From assembly GCA_012520975.1 (NCBI GenBank), contig JAAYNF010000041.1, positions 1-41,308 of the forward strand: DNA of 41,308 nt, written 5' to 3'. The first letter of the stretch is position 1, and each line of letters begins with the position of its first letter. The DNA is from Clostridiaceae bacterium (GTDB lineage: Bacteria > Bacillota > Clostridia > Saccharofermentanales > UBA5734). Below are positions 32,587-41,177 of the stretch, piece after piece. A model generated the notes under the pieces. The model saw nothing but the letters and a program-made list of their open reading frames with translations, did no database searches and had not been told where the DNA came from. The translations under genes were made by a program, and so were the position numbers.

Positions 32587-32623
32587 AAGAGGGTCGGGTG
32601 CGCAATGCATCCGACCCTCTTTT
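32587..32623 (+). terminator. Intrinsic terminator after the sugar ABC ATPase
   Basis: A 15-bp stem, AAGAGGGTCGGGTGC (32587-32601) with GCATCCGACCCTCTT (32607-32621), encloses a five-base loop and is followed by further T residues. It cleanly ends this single-gene unit. Confidence 0.88.
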
Positions 32624-32664
32624 GATCCAACCGAGGCAACATTGTTCAAGATATTGTCATTCTC

Positions 32665-32691
32665 TTGAAACCTAAGCCGTAAAAATATAAG
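32665..32691 (+). promoter_or_regulatory. Weak candidate promoter of the PucR-like regulator
   Basis: TTGAAA (32665-32670) is followed by TATAAG (32686-32691) at 15-base spacing, or TAAGAT (32688-32693) at 17 bases. Either would place the start just before the 9-base tandem repeats. Confidence 0.35.
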
Positions 32692-32709
32692 ATAAGATAA
32701 TAGGATAAA

Positions 32710-32736
32710 ACAAGTGGAACAAGTGGAACAATCGGA
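32710..32736 (+). repeat. Tandem 9-base repeats in the regulator's leader
   Basis: ACAAGTGGA occurs twice in tandem (32710-32718, 32719-32727) followed by the variant ACAATCGGA (32728-32736). They lie 27 bases before the start codon of the PucR-like gene and could be an operator or a slippage-prone tract. Confidence 0.45.
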
Positions 32737-32762
32737 TAATAATAATTGGAAGGAAAACAACC

Positions 32763-33872
32763 ATGGAAGATCTGAAACAATGCATCCGGGAAGCTGCCGG
32801 ATTTATCGACCGGACGGCCGGCATTATTGACGTTGATGGGATTATTCTTGCCTGCACAGACGAAATCCTTGAAGGCCGCGAAGATCCGTCCGCCCGGGCA
32901 GTGTGGATGTCAGAGGAGGAAATTCGGATTGTCGCAGGCCGAACCTACCTCAAGTTTTCTCCGACCGAGGGGGACAATCTCCTTTGCTTCATTGAGGGCA
33001 CGGATTCGGTTGCCCGAAGTTACGCTGAATTGCTGTCTCTCTGGTTTACCGCAACACTTAGGCAGCACAATTCGGAGGCGGAGCGAGAGGCTTTTCTCAA
33101 GAACGTTCTGCTTGAAAATGAATTGCCCGGCGACATTCCGCTCAAAGCCCGTGAATATAAGATTCCCTATTCCACCCCTAGGATTGTATATCTGATCCGG
33201 ACGGATCAGACGGAGGAGATCGACTGCATAGAAATATTGCAAAACCTCTTTCCGGATCGTCAGTCCTATCACGTCCTGGCCATGGATGAAGAAACCATTG
33301 TCATGCTGGCCGACGCACCCCGTGACAATCCGGCTCTGACCGATGAAATGGCCGGTCAGATCCTTGACAATCTTAATGCCGAATCCATGGCCAAAATCCG
33401 GATCGGAATCGGCTTGGCGGCGAATACCCTCAAAGATATTGCCAAGTCCTATCGCGAGGCGTCATTGGCTCTTACGGTCGGCAGCATTTTTGAAAGTGAT
33501 GCCTATGTCATGCGCTATGACCGGTTGGGGCTCGGCCGTCTGATCTACCAACTGCCGCCGACCCTTTGTCATATGTTTCTGGATGAGGTTTTTCCCAAGG
33601 GCGCTTTTGAGTCTTTGGACAACGAAACGCTGCGGACCATTCAGAAGTTTTTTGAGAACAACCTGAACGGAAGTGAGACGTCGCGCCAGCTTTTTGTCCA
33701 TCGCAACACCTTGGTTTATCGTCTGGATAAAGTCCAAAAGATAACCGGTCTTGATCTGCGTAAATTTGATGATGCCGTGTTGTTCAAACTGGCATCAATG
33801 GTTCGAAAATATCTGGAAAGACAGGAAAAAGATGCTCTGAAAGCGACCGGTGAAAGAAGGCGGCATGGCTAA
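32763..33872 (+). CDS. PucR/CdaR family transcriptional regulator
   Basis: This 369-residue protein begins with an N-terminal sensor-like region (FIDRTAGIIDVDGIILACTD), has a central GGDEF-like CdaR segment (IGIGLAANTLKDIAKSYREASLAL), and ends with the PucR helix-turn-helix (SETSRQLFVHRNTLVYRLDKVQKITGLDLRKFDD). Proteins of this type activate sugar-acid, purine or other catabolic genes. Here it lies 33 bases upstream of ftsE in the same direction, so it may be co-transcribed with the division genes; the ligand is unknown. Confidence 0.88.
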   Translation: MEDLKQCIREAAGFIDRTAGIIDVDGIILACTDEILEGREDPSARAVWMSEEEIRIVAGRTYLKFSPTEGDNLLCFIEGTDSVARSYAELLSLWFTATLRQHNSEAEREAFLKNVLLENELPGDIPLKAREYKIPYSTPRIVYLIRTDQTEEIDCIEILQNLFPDRQSYHVLAMDEETIVMLADAPRDNPALTDEMAGQILDNLNAESMAKIRIGIGLAANTLKDIAKSYREASLALTVGSIFESDAYVMRYDRLGLGRLIYQLPPTLCHMFLDEVFPKGAFESLDNETLRTIQKFFENNLNGSETSRQLFVHRNTLVYRLDKVQKITGLDLRKFDDAVLFKLASMVRKYLERQEKDALKATGERRRHG

Positions 33873-33905
33873 GCCGGGTCAACATTTCCTGAAGGAGGTC
33901 CGGCC

Positions 33906-34661
33906 TTGATTGAATTTCAGAACGTCTCCATGGAATATCACACCGGCACCGTTGCGCTTAAAGATGTAAGCTTTACCATCCAAAACGGAGAATTTGTTTT
34001 CATCATCGGTCGCAGTGGCGCAGGAAAGTCTACTTTGATCAAACTGTTGACCTGCGAAGAAAAACCAACCGAGGGGCAGGTTCTGATTGATGATTTTGAT
34101 ATTGCGCGCATCCGTCGAAGTCTTGTGCCCTATCTGCGCCGCAATATCGGCATGGTTTTTCAGGATTTCCGTCTGATTGAGACCAAAACGGTTTATGAAA
34201 ATGTGGCTTTTGCCATGGAGATCGTGGGTCGTTCACGTAGGGTAATTGCTCGGCGTGTTCCCATTGTTCTCTCGATAGTCGGTTTGCGGGAAAAGGCCAA
34301 AGCCTTGCCGGGAGAATTATCCGGTGGTGAGCAACAACGTGTTGCCATTGCCCGTGCAATGGTCAATAACCCCATGCTGATTCTGGCTGATGAGCCGACC
34401 GGCAATCTGGATCCGACCAATAGCGAAACGGTCATGGCGCTGTTGGAAGAAATCAATCGCAGCGGAACCACCGTTGTTATCTGCACACATAATCGCGAGC
34501 TCGTCGACCAGATGAAAAAACGCGTGATTGAGATCGATGATGGCTATCTGGTTCGCGATGACGCCGTGGGCGGCTATCTGCGTCACACACCCTGCTCGAC
34601 GCCGGATAATTTGCCGCCCGCAACCACAACCGGCATCGGTCCGGAGGGCAGGCAACCATGA
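33906..34661 (+). CDS. ftsE: Cell division ATP-binding protein FtsE
   Basis: This 251-residue ABC ATPase has Walker [10 protein letters not shown] (35-43), the Q-loop [10 protein letters not shown], the signature [14 protein letters not shown] and Walker [13 protein letters not shown]. With FtsX it forms a membrane complex that transmits ATP hydrolysis to peptidoglycan hydrolases outside the cell. The start is a TTG at 33906, 7 bases after a strong GGAGG. A ~30-residue Pro/Thr-rich C-terminal tail follows the standard domain. The ftsX ATG overlaps the stop codon (ATGA). Confidence 0.94.
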   Translation: MIEFQNVSMEYHTGTVALKDVSFTIQNGEFVFIIGRSGAGKSTLIKLLTCEEKPTEGQVLIDDFDIARIRRSLVPYLRRNIGMVFQDFRLIETKTVYENVAFAMEIVGRSRRVIARRVPIVLSIVGLREKAKALPGELSGGEQQRVAIARAMVNNPMLILADEPTGNLDPTNSETVMALLEEINRSGTTVVICTHNRELVDQMKKRVIEIDDGYLVRDDAVGGYLRHTPCSTPDNLPPATTTGIGPEGRQP

Positions 34662-35548
34662 AGCTGACTTCGGTTTTTCTCTCGCTCCGAGAAGGTTTTC
34701 GCAATCTTGTTCGCCACCCGTTGGTTATGCTGGCATCGATCAGCACCATCGCTTTGATGCTGATTCTTTTGGGATTCTTTACTGTTTTTTCCCTTAATGC
34801 GCGCCATATTATGACCGTGGCCGGACAGCAGCCGCCGATCGAAATTACCATGAGAAATGGTGTTGGCGACAAAGAGCTAGCCGATTTGGATCGCTATCTG
34901 GCAAACGACGACGATGTCTTGGAATTTCAACGCTACAGCCCGCAGGAAAACTTCAACCAGTTTGTTGACAACATGGAAAACTCGGAACTTTTTGCCGATT
35001 TCCCCATCGATAATATCCCCTATACATATACCGTACAGCTGGTTGACCCCTCGTTGGCGGAATCCTTCCAAACCAGAGTGGCCGGCTTGGCGGGCGTGCG
35101 CAAAGTTTCTCTTGAACTGGCGGTCATGTCTTTCCTGAGCGATGCCATCGTGTGGGTTAATTACGCAACCTTGGCAGCATTTGTGGTCCTTGGTCTGATT
35201 TCTTTCTTCATTATTTCCAATATGGTGCGTATTTCTGTTTTTGCCCGGGGTGAGGAGATCAGCATCATGAAGTACATTGGCGCCACCAACTGGTACATCC
35301 GGGTACCCTATATTATTGAGGGCGCTCTTGTCGGATTGATCGGCGCCGCCGTGGCCTGGGGCGTTACCATGTTCGGCTATGATCGTCTGTACAGCACGTT
35401 GATGGCCGGCGCCAAACCGTCGGATGTTCTGACCATGCTTCCGACCGAGCAATTGACAATTATTATTCTGATGATCAATCTGGTGATCGGCGTCGGTGTT
35501 GGCTCTCTGGGCAGTGCCGCTTCGGTACGTCGTCACATCCAAGTTTAG
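34658..35548 (+). CDS. ftsX: Cell division protein FtsX
   Basis: This 296-residue permease-like protein has one N-terminal membrane helix (ISTIALMLILLGFFTVFSL), an extracellular loop of ~110 residues that would contact the hydrolase partner, and three C-terminal helices in FtsX order (SDAIVWVNYATLAAFVVLGLI, ISIMKYIGATNWYIRVPYIIEG, LTIIILMINLVIGVGVGSLG). The conserved motif EISIMKYIGATNWYIRVPYIIEG is diagnostic. It overlaps ftsE by four bases. The M23 peptidase gene follows after 15 bases and is the likely target of the complex. Confidence 0.95.
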   Translation: MKLTSVFLSLREGFRNLVRHPLVMLASISTIALMLILLGFFTVFSLNARHIMTVAGQQPPIEITMRNGVGDKELADLDRYLANDDDVLEFQRYSPQENFNQFVDNMENSELFADFPIDNIPYTYTVQLVDPSLAESFQTRVAGLAGVRKVSLELAVMSFLSDAIVWVNYATLAAFVVLGLISFFIISNMVRISVFARGEEISIMKYIGATNWYIRVPYIIEGALVGLIGAAVAWGVTMFGYDRLYSTLMAGAKPSDVLTMLPTEQLTIIILMINLVIGVGVGSLGSAASVRRHIQV

Positions 35549-35563
35549 AAAGGGCAGGGCTTA

Positions 35564-36847
35564 ATGCATAAGACACAATTATCCGGCCGGCGCTACAGCT
35601 GCAAAAGCAAGATATCCCTTGTGTTGGTTCTTCTTTTCCTGATGGGGTGGGCCACAGGAGTCGTTTCGCCTCCTGTCCAGGCTTTATCAACAACGCGAGC
35701 GGAATTGAACGAGGCCAAAGAACGCCAGTCTGCGCTGTCGGCAGAAAGAACCAGACTGGCCGGCATCAGTCGCCAGCTGGACCAAGAACGGGATGAATTA
35801 ACCGGTCAATTGGCGTGGCTTAACAAGCGCAGCGATGAACAAAAAGCCCTCTATCGAGAAAAAACCGCCCAACTTGAGGCGGCTGTATCCGAAATGGAGC
35901 AGGCCTATGCCGACTATATAGCCGCGGAAGAAGATTTGGCCTCGAAGCAGGTTCAATACAGTCAACGGATCCAGACCATGATCAACTACCGGCCCAAATC
36001 AATTCTGGAGATTTTTCTTGGTTCCAGAAGCTTGCAGGGCTTTTTCACAACCCTTCAATTTATGTCGATCATTGCCGACGCGGACCAGCAGATGATCGAA
36101 GATCTTCAGGCCAGCAAGGATCATGCCGCCATGATGCGAGATATTGCCAAACAGCATGCGACGGACATGGAAGAGGTGGTCAAGCAACTTGAAGCCGAAT
36201 TGGCCAAACTGGAGGCGGATGCTGCCGCAACCAAACAGGATCTCGAGGAGATTGAACTCAAGTTGTCGCGCCAGCAACAGGCCGAAGCCGACCTGCTGGC
36301 CGAGGCTGCCATGGTTGCCGAGCTGGTCAAAACACTTCAGAAAAAAGTGGCCAGCGAGCAGGCCACGGCCGCGGCGAAAGCCACGGCGGCAGCTCGGGCC
36401 ACGGCCGCGGCTCAGAAAAAGGCGGTTTCCGGCAAGGGCTGGGCCTGGCCCTATCCGGCGGATCACACAATCTATTCCGCTTACGGTATGCGCTTTCATC
36501 CCATTTATCGCTATTACCGCATGCACACCGGCGTTGACCTTGGCGGAAAATATGGTAATTCCATTGTGGCGTCGCGGGCGGGTGAGGTGCTGTTAGTCCG
36601 CAATCCCTATGAAGGTCGCAATACCGGAGGGTACGGCTATGGCAACTACATTGTCATTGACCACGGCGACGGATACTGCTCACTTTACGCCCATTTAAAA
36701 AACACATTGGTTCGGGTCGGTCAGCAGGTTTCCATCGGTCAGAAAATCGCCACCTGCGGCAGCACCGGTACATCCACCGGCCCACATCTTCATTTTGAAA
36801 TTTTGTACAACGGCAAAACCGTTGATCCTGCTAAGTATATTCGGTAA
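35564..36847 (+). CDS. M23 family murein peptidase with coiled coil (EnvC-like)
   Basis: This 427-residue exported protein has a signal or anchor helix (residues ~18-40), a long coiled coil (about 45-265), an Ala-rich linker with three ATAAA(K/R)-type repeats (36361-36420), and a C-terminal LytM domain. The zinc and catalytic motifs HTGVDLGG, YAHL and HLHFEI are all present, so it should be an active DD-endopeptidase, not an EnvC-type activator without activity. FtsX-linked coiled-coil M23 proteins (for example CwlO-type partners in other bacteria) are controlled by FtsEX; the operon position supports the same here. Confidence 0.93.
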   Translation: MHKTQLSGRRYSCKSKISLVLVLLFLMGWATGVVSPPVQALSTTRAELNEAKERQSALSAERTRLAGISRQLDQERDELTGQLAWLNKRSDEQKALYREKTAQLEAAVSEMEQAYADYIAAEEDLASKQVQYSQRIQTMINYRPKSILEIFLGSRSLQGFFTTLQFMSIIADADQQMIEDLQASKDHAAMMRDIAKQHATDMEEVVKQLEAELAKLEADAAATKQDLEEIELKLSRQQQAEADLLAEAAMVAELVKTLQKKVASEQATAAAKATAAARATAAAQKKAVSGKGWAWPYPADHTIYSAYGMRFHPIYRYYRMHTGVDLGGKYGNSIVASRAGEVLLVRNPYEGRNTGGYGYGNYIVIDHGDGYCSLYAHLKNTLVRVGQQVSIGQKIATCGSTGTSTGPHLHFEILYNGKTVDPAKYIR

Positions 36848-36880
36848 CCCGGATCCGCTCCGGTGGAAAGCGAGCCAATC

Positions 36881-38200
36881 ATGAACAATCAGATTTATCA
36901 GCAATTACCCTCCGGCAGGGCAACGCCGGAACCAAAACGAGGCCGGCCGATCTGGACCTATGTCCTGACGGTTTTGATCACTGCTTCAATTACCTTCATG
37001 CTCACCGCAGGCGGTGCGATTTTGATTGGTGTGGGGCTGGTCAAGGCCGGTCTGTTTGGCGGGCAATCTTCTCCCAACGTTCTTTCTTTTGCCGATGATG
37101 CCGAAACCAGAGAAGCCGTCGCCAAGCTGAAAGATACCATCAAAATTCTCGGCGACAATTATTATGAGGAACTGTCGGATGTCAAGATTCTCGAAGCCTT
37201 GGTCAGCGGTGTCGCGGATCGTATAGGCAGCCGTTATACCATGTATTTAACCGCCGAACAATACAACATGCTTGAAGAGAGCATGCAGGGCGAATACGTC
37301 GGCATTGGCGCTCTGGTGATGATGAATCGCAACGGCTTGGTGGAGATCACCGAGGTTTTACAGGGCAGCCCGGCCGAAGCCGCCGGCGTTCGTACCGGTG
37401 ATGTTTTCCTTGATGTTGATGGAGTCGATGTCTCCGAGATGTCCACTGTTGAAGAGGTGGCCGCCATGGTCAAGGGAGAGGAAGGAACGATCGTTGAATT
37501 GCTGATGTTCCGACCGACCGAAGGCCGCAACCTGACCTTTCGGATCGAGCGGCGCAGGATCGTCAACGCCGCCCTGAACAGCCGCATGCTGACCGACGAG
37601 ATCGGCTACATCCAGATTCGCGAATTCACAGGAGGCGTGGCGGAACTGTTTGCCGCCGCGATAGATGACTTGCAGGGTCAAGGCGCTCAGCGGCTGGTTA
37701 TTGATCTGCGCAACAATTCCGGTGGCAGGGCGGATGAGGTGATCCGGATGCTGGATTACATTTTGCCTAAAATGGTCATTGCGACGATTCAGGGACGCGC
37801 CGACGGCCGCCCGTTTGAAGAAACGTGGCACTCCGATGAGGAAATGGCTGTTCCGGACACCATGCGGTATGCCATCCTGATCAATGGAATGTCGGCCAGT
37901 GCGTCGGAATTGTTTTCCGGTTGCCTGCGCGACCACAACAAAGCTTATCTGATTGGCGAGCAGTCTTTTGGCAAAGGTTCCGGCACACAGACCTTCCTCT
38001 TGCCGGATAAATCCGCTGTCAATGTCACCACTTTTCTTTATTACCTGCCAAATGGCGAAAGCATTGAAGAGGTCGGGCTCACACCGGATCTGCCGGTTGT
38101 CTTGCCGGAAGAAGCGGCAGGACTTTCCATTCACCAACTGACGCCGGAACTGGACACACAGCTGGCTGCGGCGCTGGATTATTTGGAGAATCCGGAATAG
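36881..38200 (+). CDS. S41 family C-terminal processing protease (CtpA-like)
   Basis: This 439-residue protein has a membrane anchor (residues ~25-55), a PDZ domain (GIGALVMMNRNGLVEITEVLQG to ~205) and the S41 catalytic domain with Ser338 (INGMSASASELF) and Lys365 (SFGKGSGTQ) as the Ser-Lys dyad. It cleaves exported proteins at the C-terminus and often follows FtsEX-hydrolase genes in Clostridia. A GTG at 36863 is in frame, but the ATG at 36881 has the better ribosome site (GGAAAG). It lies 33 bases after the M23 gene. Confidence 0.94.
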   Translation: MNNQIYQQLPSGRATPEPKRGRPIWTYVLTVLITASITFMLTAGGAILIGVGLVKAGLFGGQSSPNVLSFADDAETREAVAKLKDTIKILGDNYYEELSDVKILEALVSGVADRIGSRYTMYLTAEQYNMLEESMQGEYVGIGALVMMNRNGLVEITEVLQGSPAEAAGVRTGDVFLDVDGVDVSEMSTVEEVAAMVKGEEGTIVELLMFRPTEGRNLTFRIERRRIVNAALNSRMLTDEIGYIQIREFTGGVAELFAAAIDDLQGQGAQRLVIDLRNNSGGRADEVIRMLDYILPKMVIATIQGRADGRPFEETWHSDEEMAVPDTMRYAILINGMSASASELFSGCLRDHNKAYLIGEQSFGKGSGTQTFLLPDKSAVNVTTFLYYLPNGESIEEVGLTPDLPVVLPEEAAGLSIHQLTPELDTQLAAALDYLENPE

Positions 38201-38204
38201 AGAT

Positions 38205-38993
38205 ATGGCAAACGAGTACACGCATCTGGCGATGCTTTATGATGAATGGCAAACCGCCGTTGATTCGAGTGCTTGGGCGGATCATGTCATACGCCTGCAA
38301 GAGCGATACAGCCGTCGTGGTGTTGGCGGTGACGGCGAGGGCGGTCGTCCGATTCTGCTGGACCTCGGATGCGGCACCGGCAGCTTTTGCTTGGCCATGG
38401 CGGATCGCGGATATGACCCGATCGGAATTGATTGGTCTGCTGCCATGTTGGATCGCGCCCGGCAAAAAACCCAAGCAAGGGAAGACCGTCCGTCGATCCT
38501 TTTTATCCAGCAGGATATCAGCCGGTTTGAACTTTACGGCACCGTTGACCTGATCGTTTGTCTCTTGGATACGGTCAATCACCTGATCCGGCCGGCTGAG
38601 GTGCAAAAATTATTCCGACTCTGTGCCAATTACCTTAACCCGGGAGCCGTACTGATTTTTGATCTGGCGACCCAACACCATTTGGCAACGACCTTGGGGA
38701 ACCGGCTGTTTTTTGAAGACCAAGAAAGCCATGCGTTGTTTTGGCAAAATAAATACAATCGGAAAAGCAAAATCAGTACGGCTGAACTGGTTCTTTTTAC
38801 ACTTCGGCCGGACGGAACCTATGACCGATACGATGAGATTATTCGCGAACGCCTTTATGACTACCAGCAGATTCATCCGTGGCTTCTGGAAGCCGGTTTA
38901 GAGCCGGTTGGACATCATGGCGGACTGAGCATGAAGAAACCGGCCTCAACCGATGAACGACATTTTGTCGTGGCCCGCCGGCCTCTGACCTGA
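38205..38993 (+). CDS. Class I SAM-dependent methyltransferase
   Basis: This 262-residue protein starts with the YTHLAMLYDEW pattern common in small-molecule methyltransferases. The SAM motif is ILLDLGCGTGSFCLAMADRGYDPIGIDWS (motif I), followed by DLIVCLLDTVNHL (motif II). The C-terminal part (YDRYDEIIRERLYDYQQI) fits the DUF-type variant often located in Clostridia next to hslO. It starts 4 bases after ctpA. The substrate is unknown. Confidence 0.9.
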   Translation: MANEYTHLAMLYDEWQTAVDSSAWADHVIRLQERYSRRGVGGDGEGGRPILLDLGCGTGSFCLAMADRGYDPIGIDWSAAMLDRARQKTQAREDRPSILFIQQDISRFELYGTVDLIVCLLDTVNHLIRPAEVQKLFRLCANYLNPGAVLIFDLATQHHLATTLGNRLFFEDQESHALFWQNKYNRKSKISTAELVLFTLRPDGTYDRYDEIIRERLYDYQQIHPWLLEAGLEPVGHHGGLSMKKPASTDERHFVVARRPLT

Positions 38994-39015
38994 CCAAGAT
39001 GAAGGGATTGCAGTG

Positions 39016-39909
39016 ATGAATCGGAAAGAACCAAAGGGCGACTACATTGTTCGCGCCACCGCGTACCAAGGTGCTGTGCGCGCGTTTGCCTGTCGAACCA
39101 CGGTATTATGTCGGAAGGCCGTCCGGCTGCACCGGTTGTCACCGATATCTGCAGCCGCGCTGGGCAGGCTGATGAGCGGTGCTTTGATGTTGGCTCACGA
39201 CCTGAAAGAAAGCCACCAATCGATCACGGCCATTGTTCGCGGCGATGGACCGATGCAGGGCATGACGGTCGTGGCCCAAGGCGATGCGACGGTTCGCGGC
39301 TTGGTTATCCAGCCGGTGGTGGAAACACGATATGCTCGACCGGGCAAGCTGGATGTTGGATCGGCTATTGGCCGGGGAACACTGACGATCATCCGTGATC
39401 TTGGTCTGAAAGAGCCGTATATGGGCACCGTCCAATTGGTATCCGGCGAGATTGCCGAGGATCTGACCTATTATTTAGCCACTTCCGAGCAGATTCCTTC
39501 GGCTGTCAGTCTCGGTGTTCGCATGGGACCGGAGGGAATTTCTCATGCCGGCGGGCTGATTGTCCAGCTCATGCCGGTCGCCGATGAATCGGTCGCCGAG
39601 CATCTGGAACGACGGGTGGTCGGTTTCCCTGATGTCAGCAGTTTGATGGAGGATGGATTTAATCCGCACCAACTGCTGGATTTGCTGCTTGGTGATCCTG
39701 ACATCCGGTATCTGTCAACCGCCCCTTGTGCCTATGCCTGTCCTTGCTCAACCGATCGCATGAGACAAAATTTGGTGGCGTTGGGCCGTACCGAACTGAC
39801 CGAACTGGCTTTGGATCCGAACGGAATTGATCTGCAATGTCACTTTTGCAGCAAGTCATATCATTTTAATCAAGATCAGGTACAAGGTCTGTTGGATCAG
39901 GCAGATTGA
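39016..39909 (+). CDS. hslO: Redox-regulated chaperone Hsp33
   Basis: This 297-residue protein protects other proteins from aggregation during oxidative stress. The N-terminal core (AAALGRLMSGALMLAHDLK, GDGPMQGMTVVAQGDATVRG) and the C-terminal zinc switch with CPCSTDRM and CHFC are intact; loss of zinc from these four Cys activates it. The ATG at 39016 is preceded by a GTG at 39013, and both share the same ribosome site (AAGGGA). It lies 23 bases after the methyltransferase. Confidence 0.97.
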   Translation: MNRKEPKGDYIVRATAYQGAVRAFACRTTVLCRKAVRLHRLSPISAAALGRLMSGALMLAHDLKESHQSITAIVRGDGPMQGMTVVAQGDATVRGLVIQPVVETRYARPGKLDVGSAIGRGTLTIIRDLGLKEPYMGTVQLVSGEIAEDLTYYLATSEQIPSAVSLGVRMGPEGISHAGGLIVQLMPVADESVAEHLERRVVGFPDVSSLMEDGFNPHQLLDLLLGDPDIRYLSTAPCAYACPCSTDRMRQNLVALGRTELTELALDPNGIDLQCHFCSKSYHFNQDQVQGLLDQAD

Positions 39910-40006
39910 CTGTTTCGGCGCGCTATCCGATAATAAACTTGCGGTCGGGATCCAAAGCCATCCTGGTTTCTTTTGATTTTCAACCGATTGCCTGACGAGG
40001 AATGAT

Positions 40007-41026
40007 ATGAAATTTTTACTTCGATCACTGACAAAAACATTATTGATTTTTATGGTTTTGCTGCTCTGCCTGAGCGGCTGTCAAGAATTTTTTTCACCGC
40101 CGAATCCCATCAAGAGTCATTCATTCGAATCGAGCGATTCGCCGGGCACGAGACAACCTCTTCCGACGGAGCCAATCTCAACCCAACCGACGATTACAAC
40201 AACCGCCGAACCGACAACCGCATCCTCAATGACCGAAGGGATGACCACTGCCCCGACAACAGCGCCACCCTCCCCGTCTATGCCCCCCATATCCGGTTCG
40301 CCGGGGGTCAGCAATAGCAGCAAGTCGTGGTATTTTATTCGCCCCGACCAGTTAAACAATGATGAGCCAAACATCATTCCCAACGCCATTGCCAAAATGA
40401 TTGCTCCCTATCATGTTGTCTGGCAACGTCCGATTGAAGGTCGCAAAATCGTTTATCTCACAATGGATCAGGGTTATGAATATGAAAACAACACCACGCA
40501 GATTCTTGATACCGCTAAACTCAAGGGGGTTCCGATCACTTTTTTCCTGACCGGCGCCTATATCAAGAGAGAACCGGATTTGGTTATCCGTATGCTTGAG
40601 GAAGGTCATCTGTTGGGCAACCATACCTATGACCATCCGAACCTGAGCAAGCTGGCCGCCCAAGGCGGAGGCCAAGCTGTTCTGCATGAGATAAGACGTT
40701 TGGAAGATGCCTATCGTGACCTGACAGGGCAAGAGCTGTCACGGTTTTGTCGGCCGCCGATGGGCATCTACAGCGAATTTGTTTTGGACGCACTGACACG
40801 AGAAGGTTATACGGCGGTGTTTTGGAGTTTTGCTTATCGAGATTGGTTGACCGACGATCAACCCGATCCGGCCGAAGCCAAAAGCTGGATCCTGAGCCAG
40901 TTGCACAATGGTTCGGTTATTCTGCTCCATTCGGTGTCGAAAACCAATACAGCCATTCTCGGGGAACTCATCGATGAAATCCGAGCACGGGGTTATGAGT
41001 TTGCCCGTTTGGATGATGAGCCTTGA
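40007..41026 (+). CDS. Lipoprotein polysaccharide deacetylase, PdaA-like
   Basis: This 339-residue protein has a lipoprotein signal (helix, then LSGC with Cys25), a Thr/Pro/Ser-rich linker (about 45-105), and a NodB deacetylase domain. Motif 1 is LTMDQGYEYENN (Asp154), where classical NodB has an Asp pair and PdaA has Asp-Asn; motif 2 is LLGNHTYDHPN with both metal His; motif 3 is FCRPPMGIYSE; and HSVSKTNTAIL near the end carries the last His. This is the PdaA pattern, linked to muramic delta-lactam formation in spore cortex or other peptidoglycan N-deacetylation. CGAGGAATGAT precedes the ATG. Confidence 0.9.
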   Translation: MKFLLRSLTKTLLIFMVLLLCLSGCQEFFSPPNPIKSHSFESSDSPGTRQPLPTEPISTQPTITTTAEPTTASSMTEGMTTAPTTAPPSPSMPPISGSPGVSNSSKSWYFIRPDQLNNDEPNIIPNAIAKMIAPYHVVWQRPIEGRKIVYLTMDQGYEYENNTTQILDTAKLKGVPITFFLTGAYIKREPDLVIRMLEEGHLLGNHTYDHPNLSKLAAQGGGQAVLHEIRRLEDAYRDLTGQELSRFCRPPMGIYSEFVLDALTREGYTAVFWSFAYRDWLTDDQPDPAEAKSWILSQLHNGSVILLHSVSKTNTAILGELIDEIRARGYEFARLDDEP

Positions 41027-41029
41027 GCC

Positions 41030-41043
41030 GACACGATCGTGTC
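41030..41043. repeat. Perfect 14-base palindrome after the deacetylase gene
   Basis: GACACGATCGTGTC reads the same on both strands and starts three bases after the TGA stop codon. It could be a small hairpin or a repressor operator. No T run follows directly. Confidence 0.4.
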
Positions 41044-41143
41044 AAATGCAGTTAGGGGCCTTGATTTCCTTTTAAACCATGAAAATATTTTGCTCAACCG
41101 CCCGATTAAACCGAATGGCGTAAAAAAATTGAAATTACCCCCT

Positions 41144-41171
41144 TGCAATTGTTAATGCTCCGTTGTAGAAT
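41144..41171 (+). promoter_or_regulatory. Putative promoter for a transcript leaving the right edge
   Basis: TTGCAA (41144-41149) and TAGAAT (41166-41171) are spaced by 16 bases. Predicted start near 41178. Confidence 0.5.
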
Positions 41172-41177
41172 AAGCGG

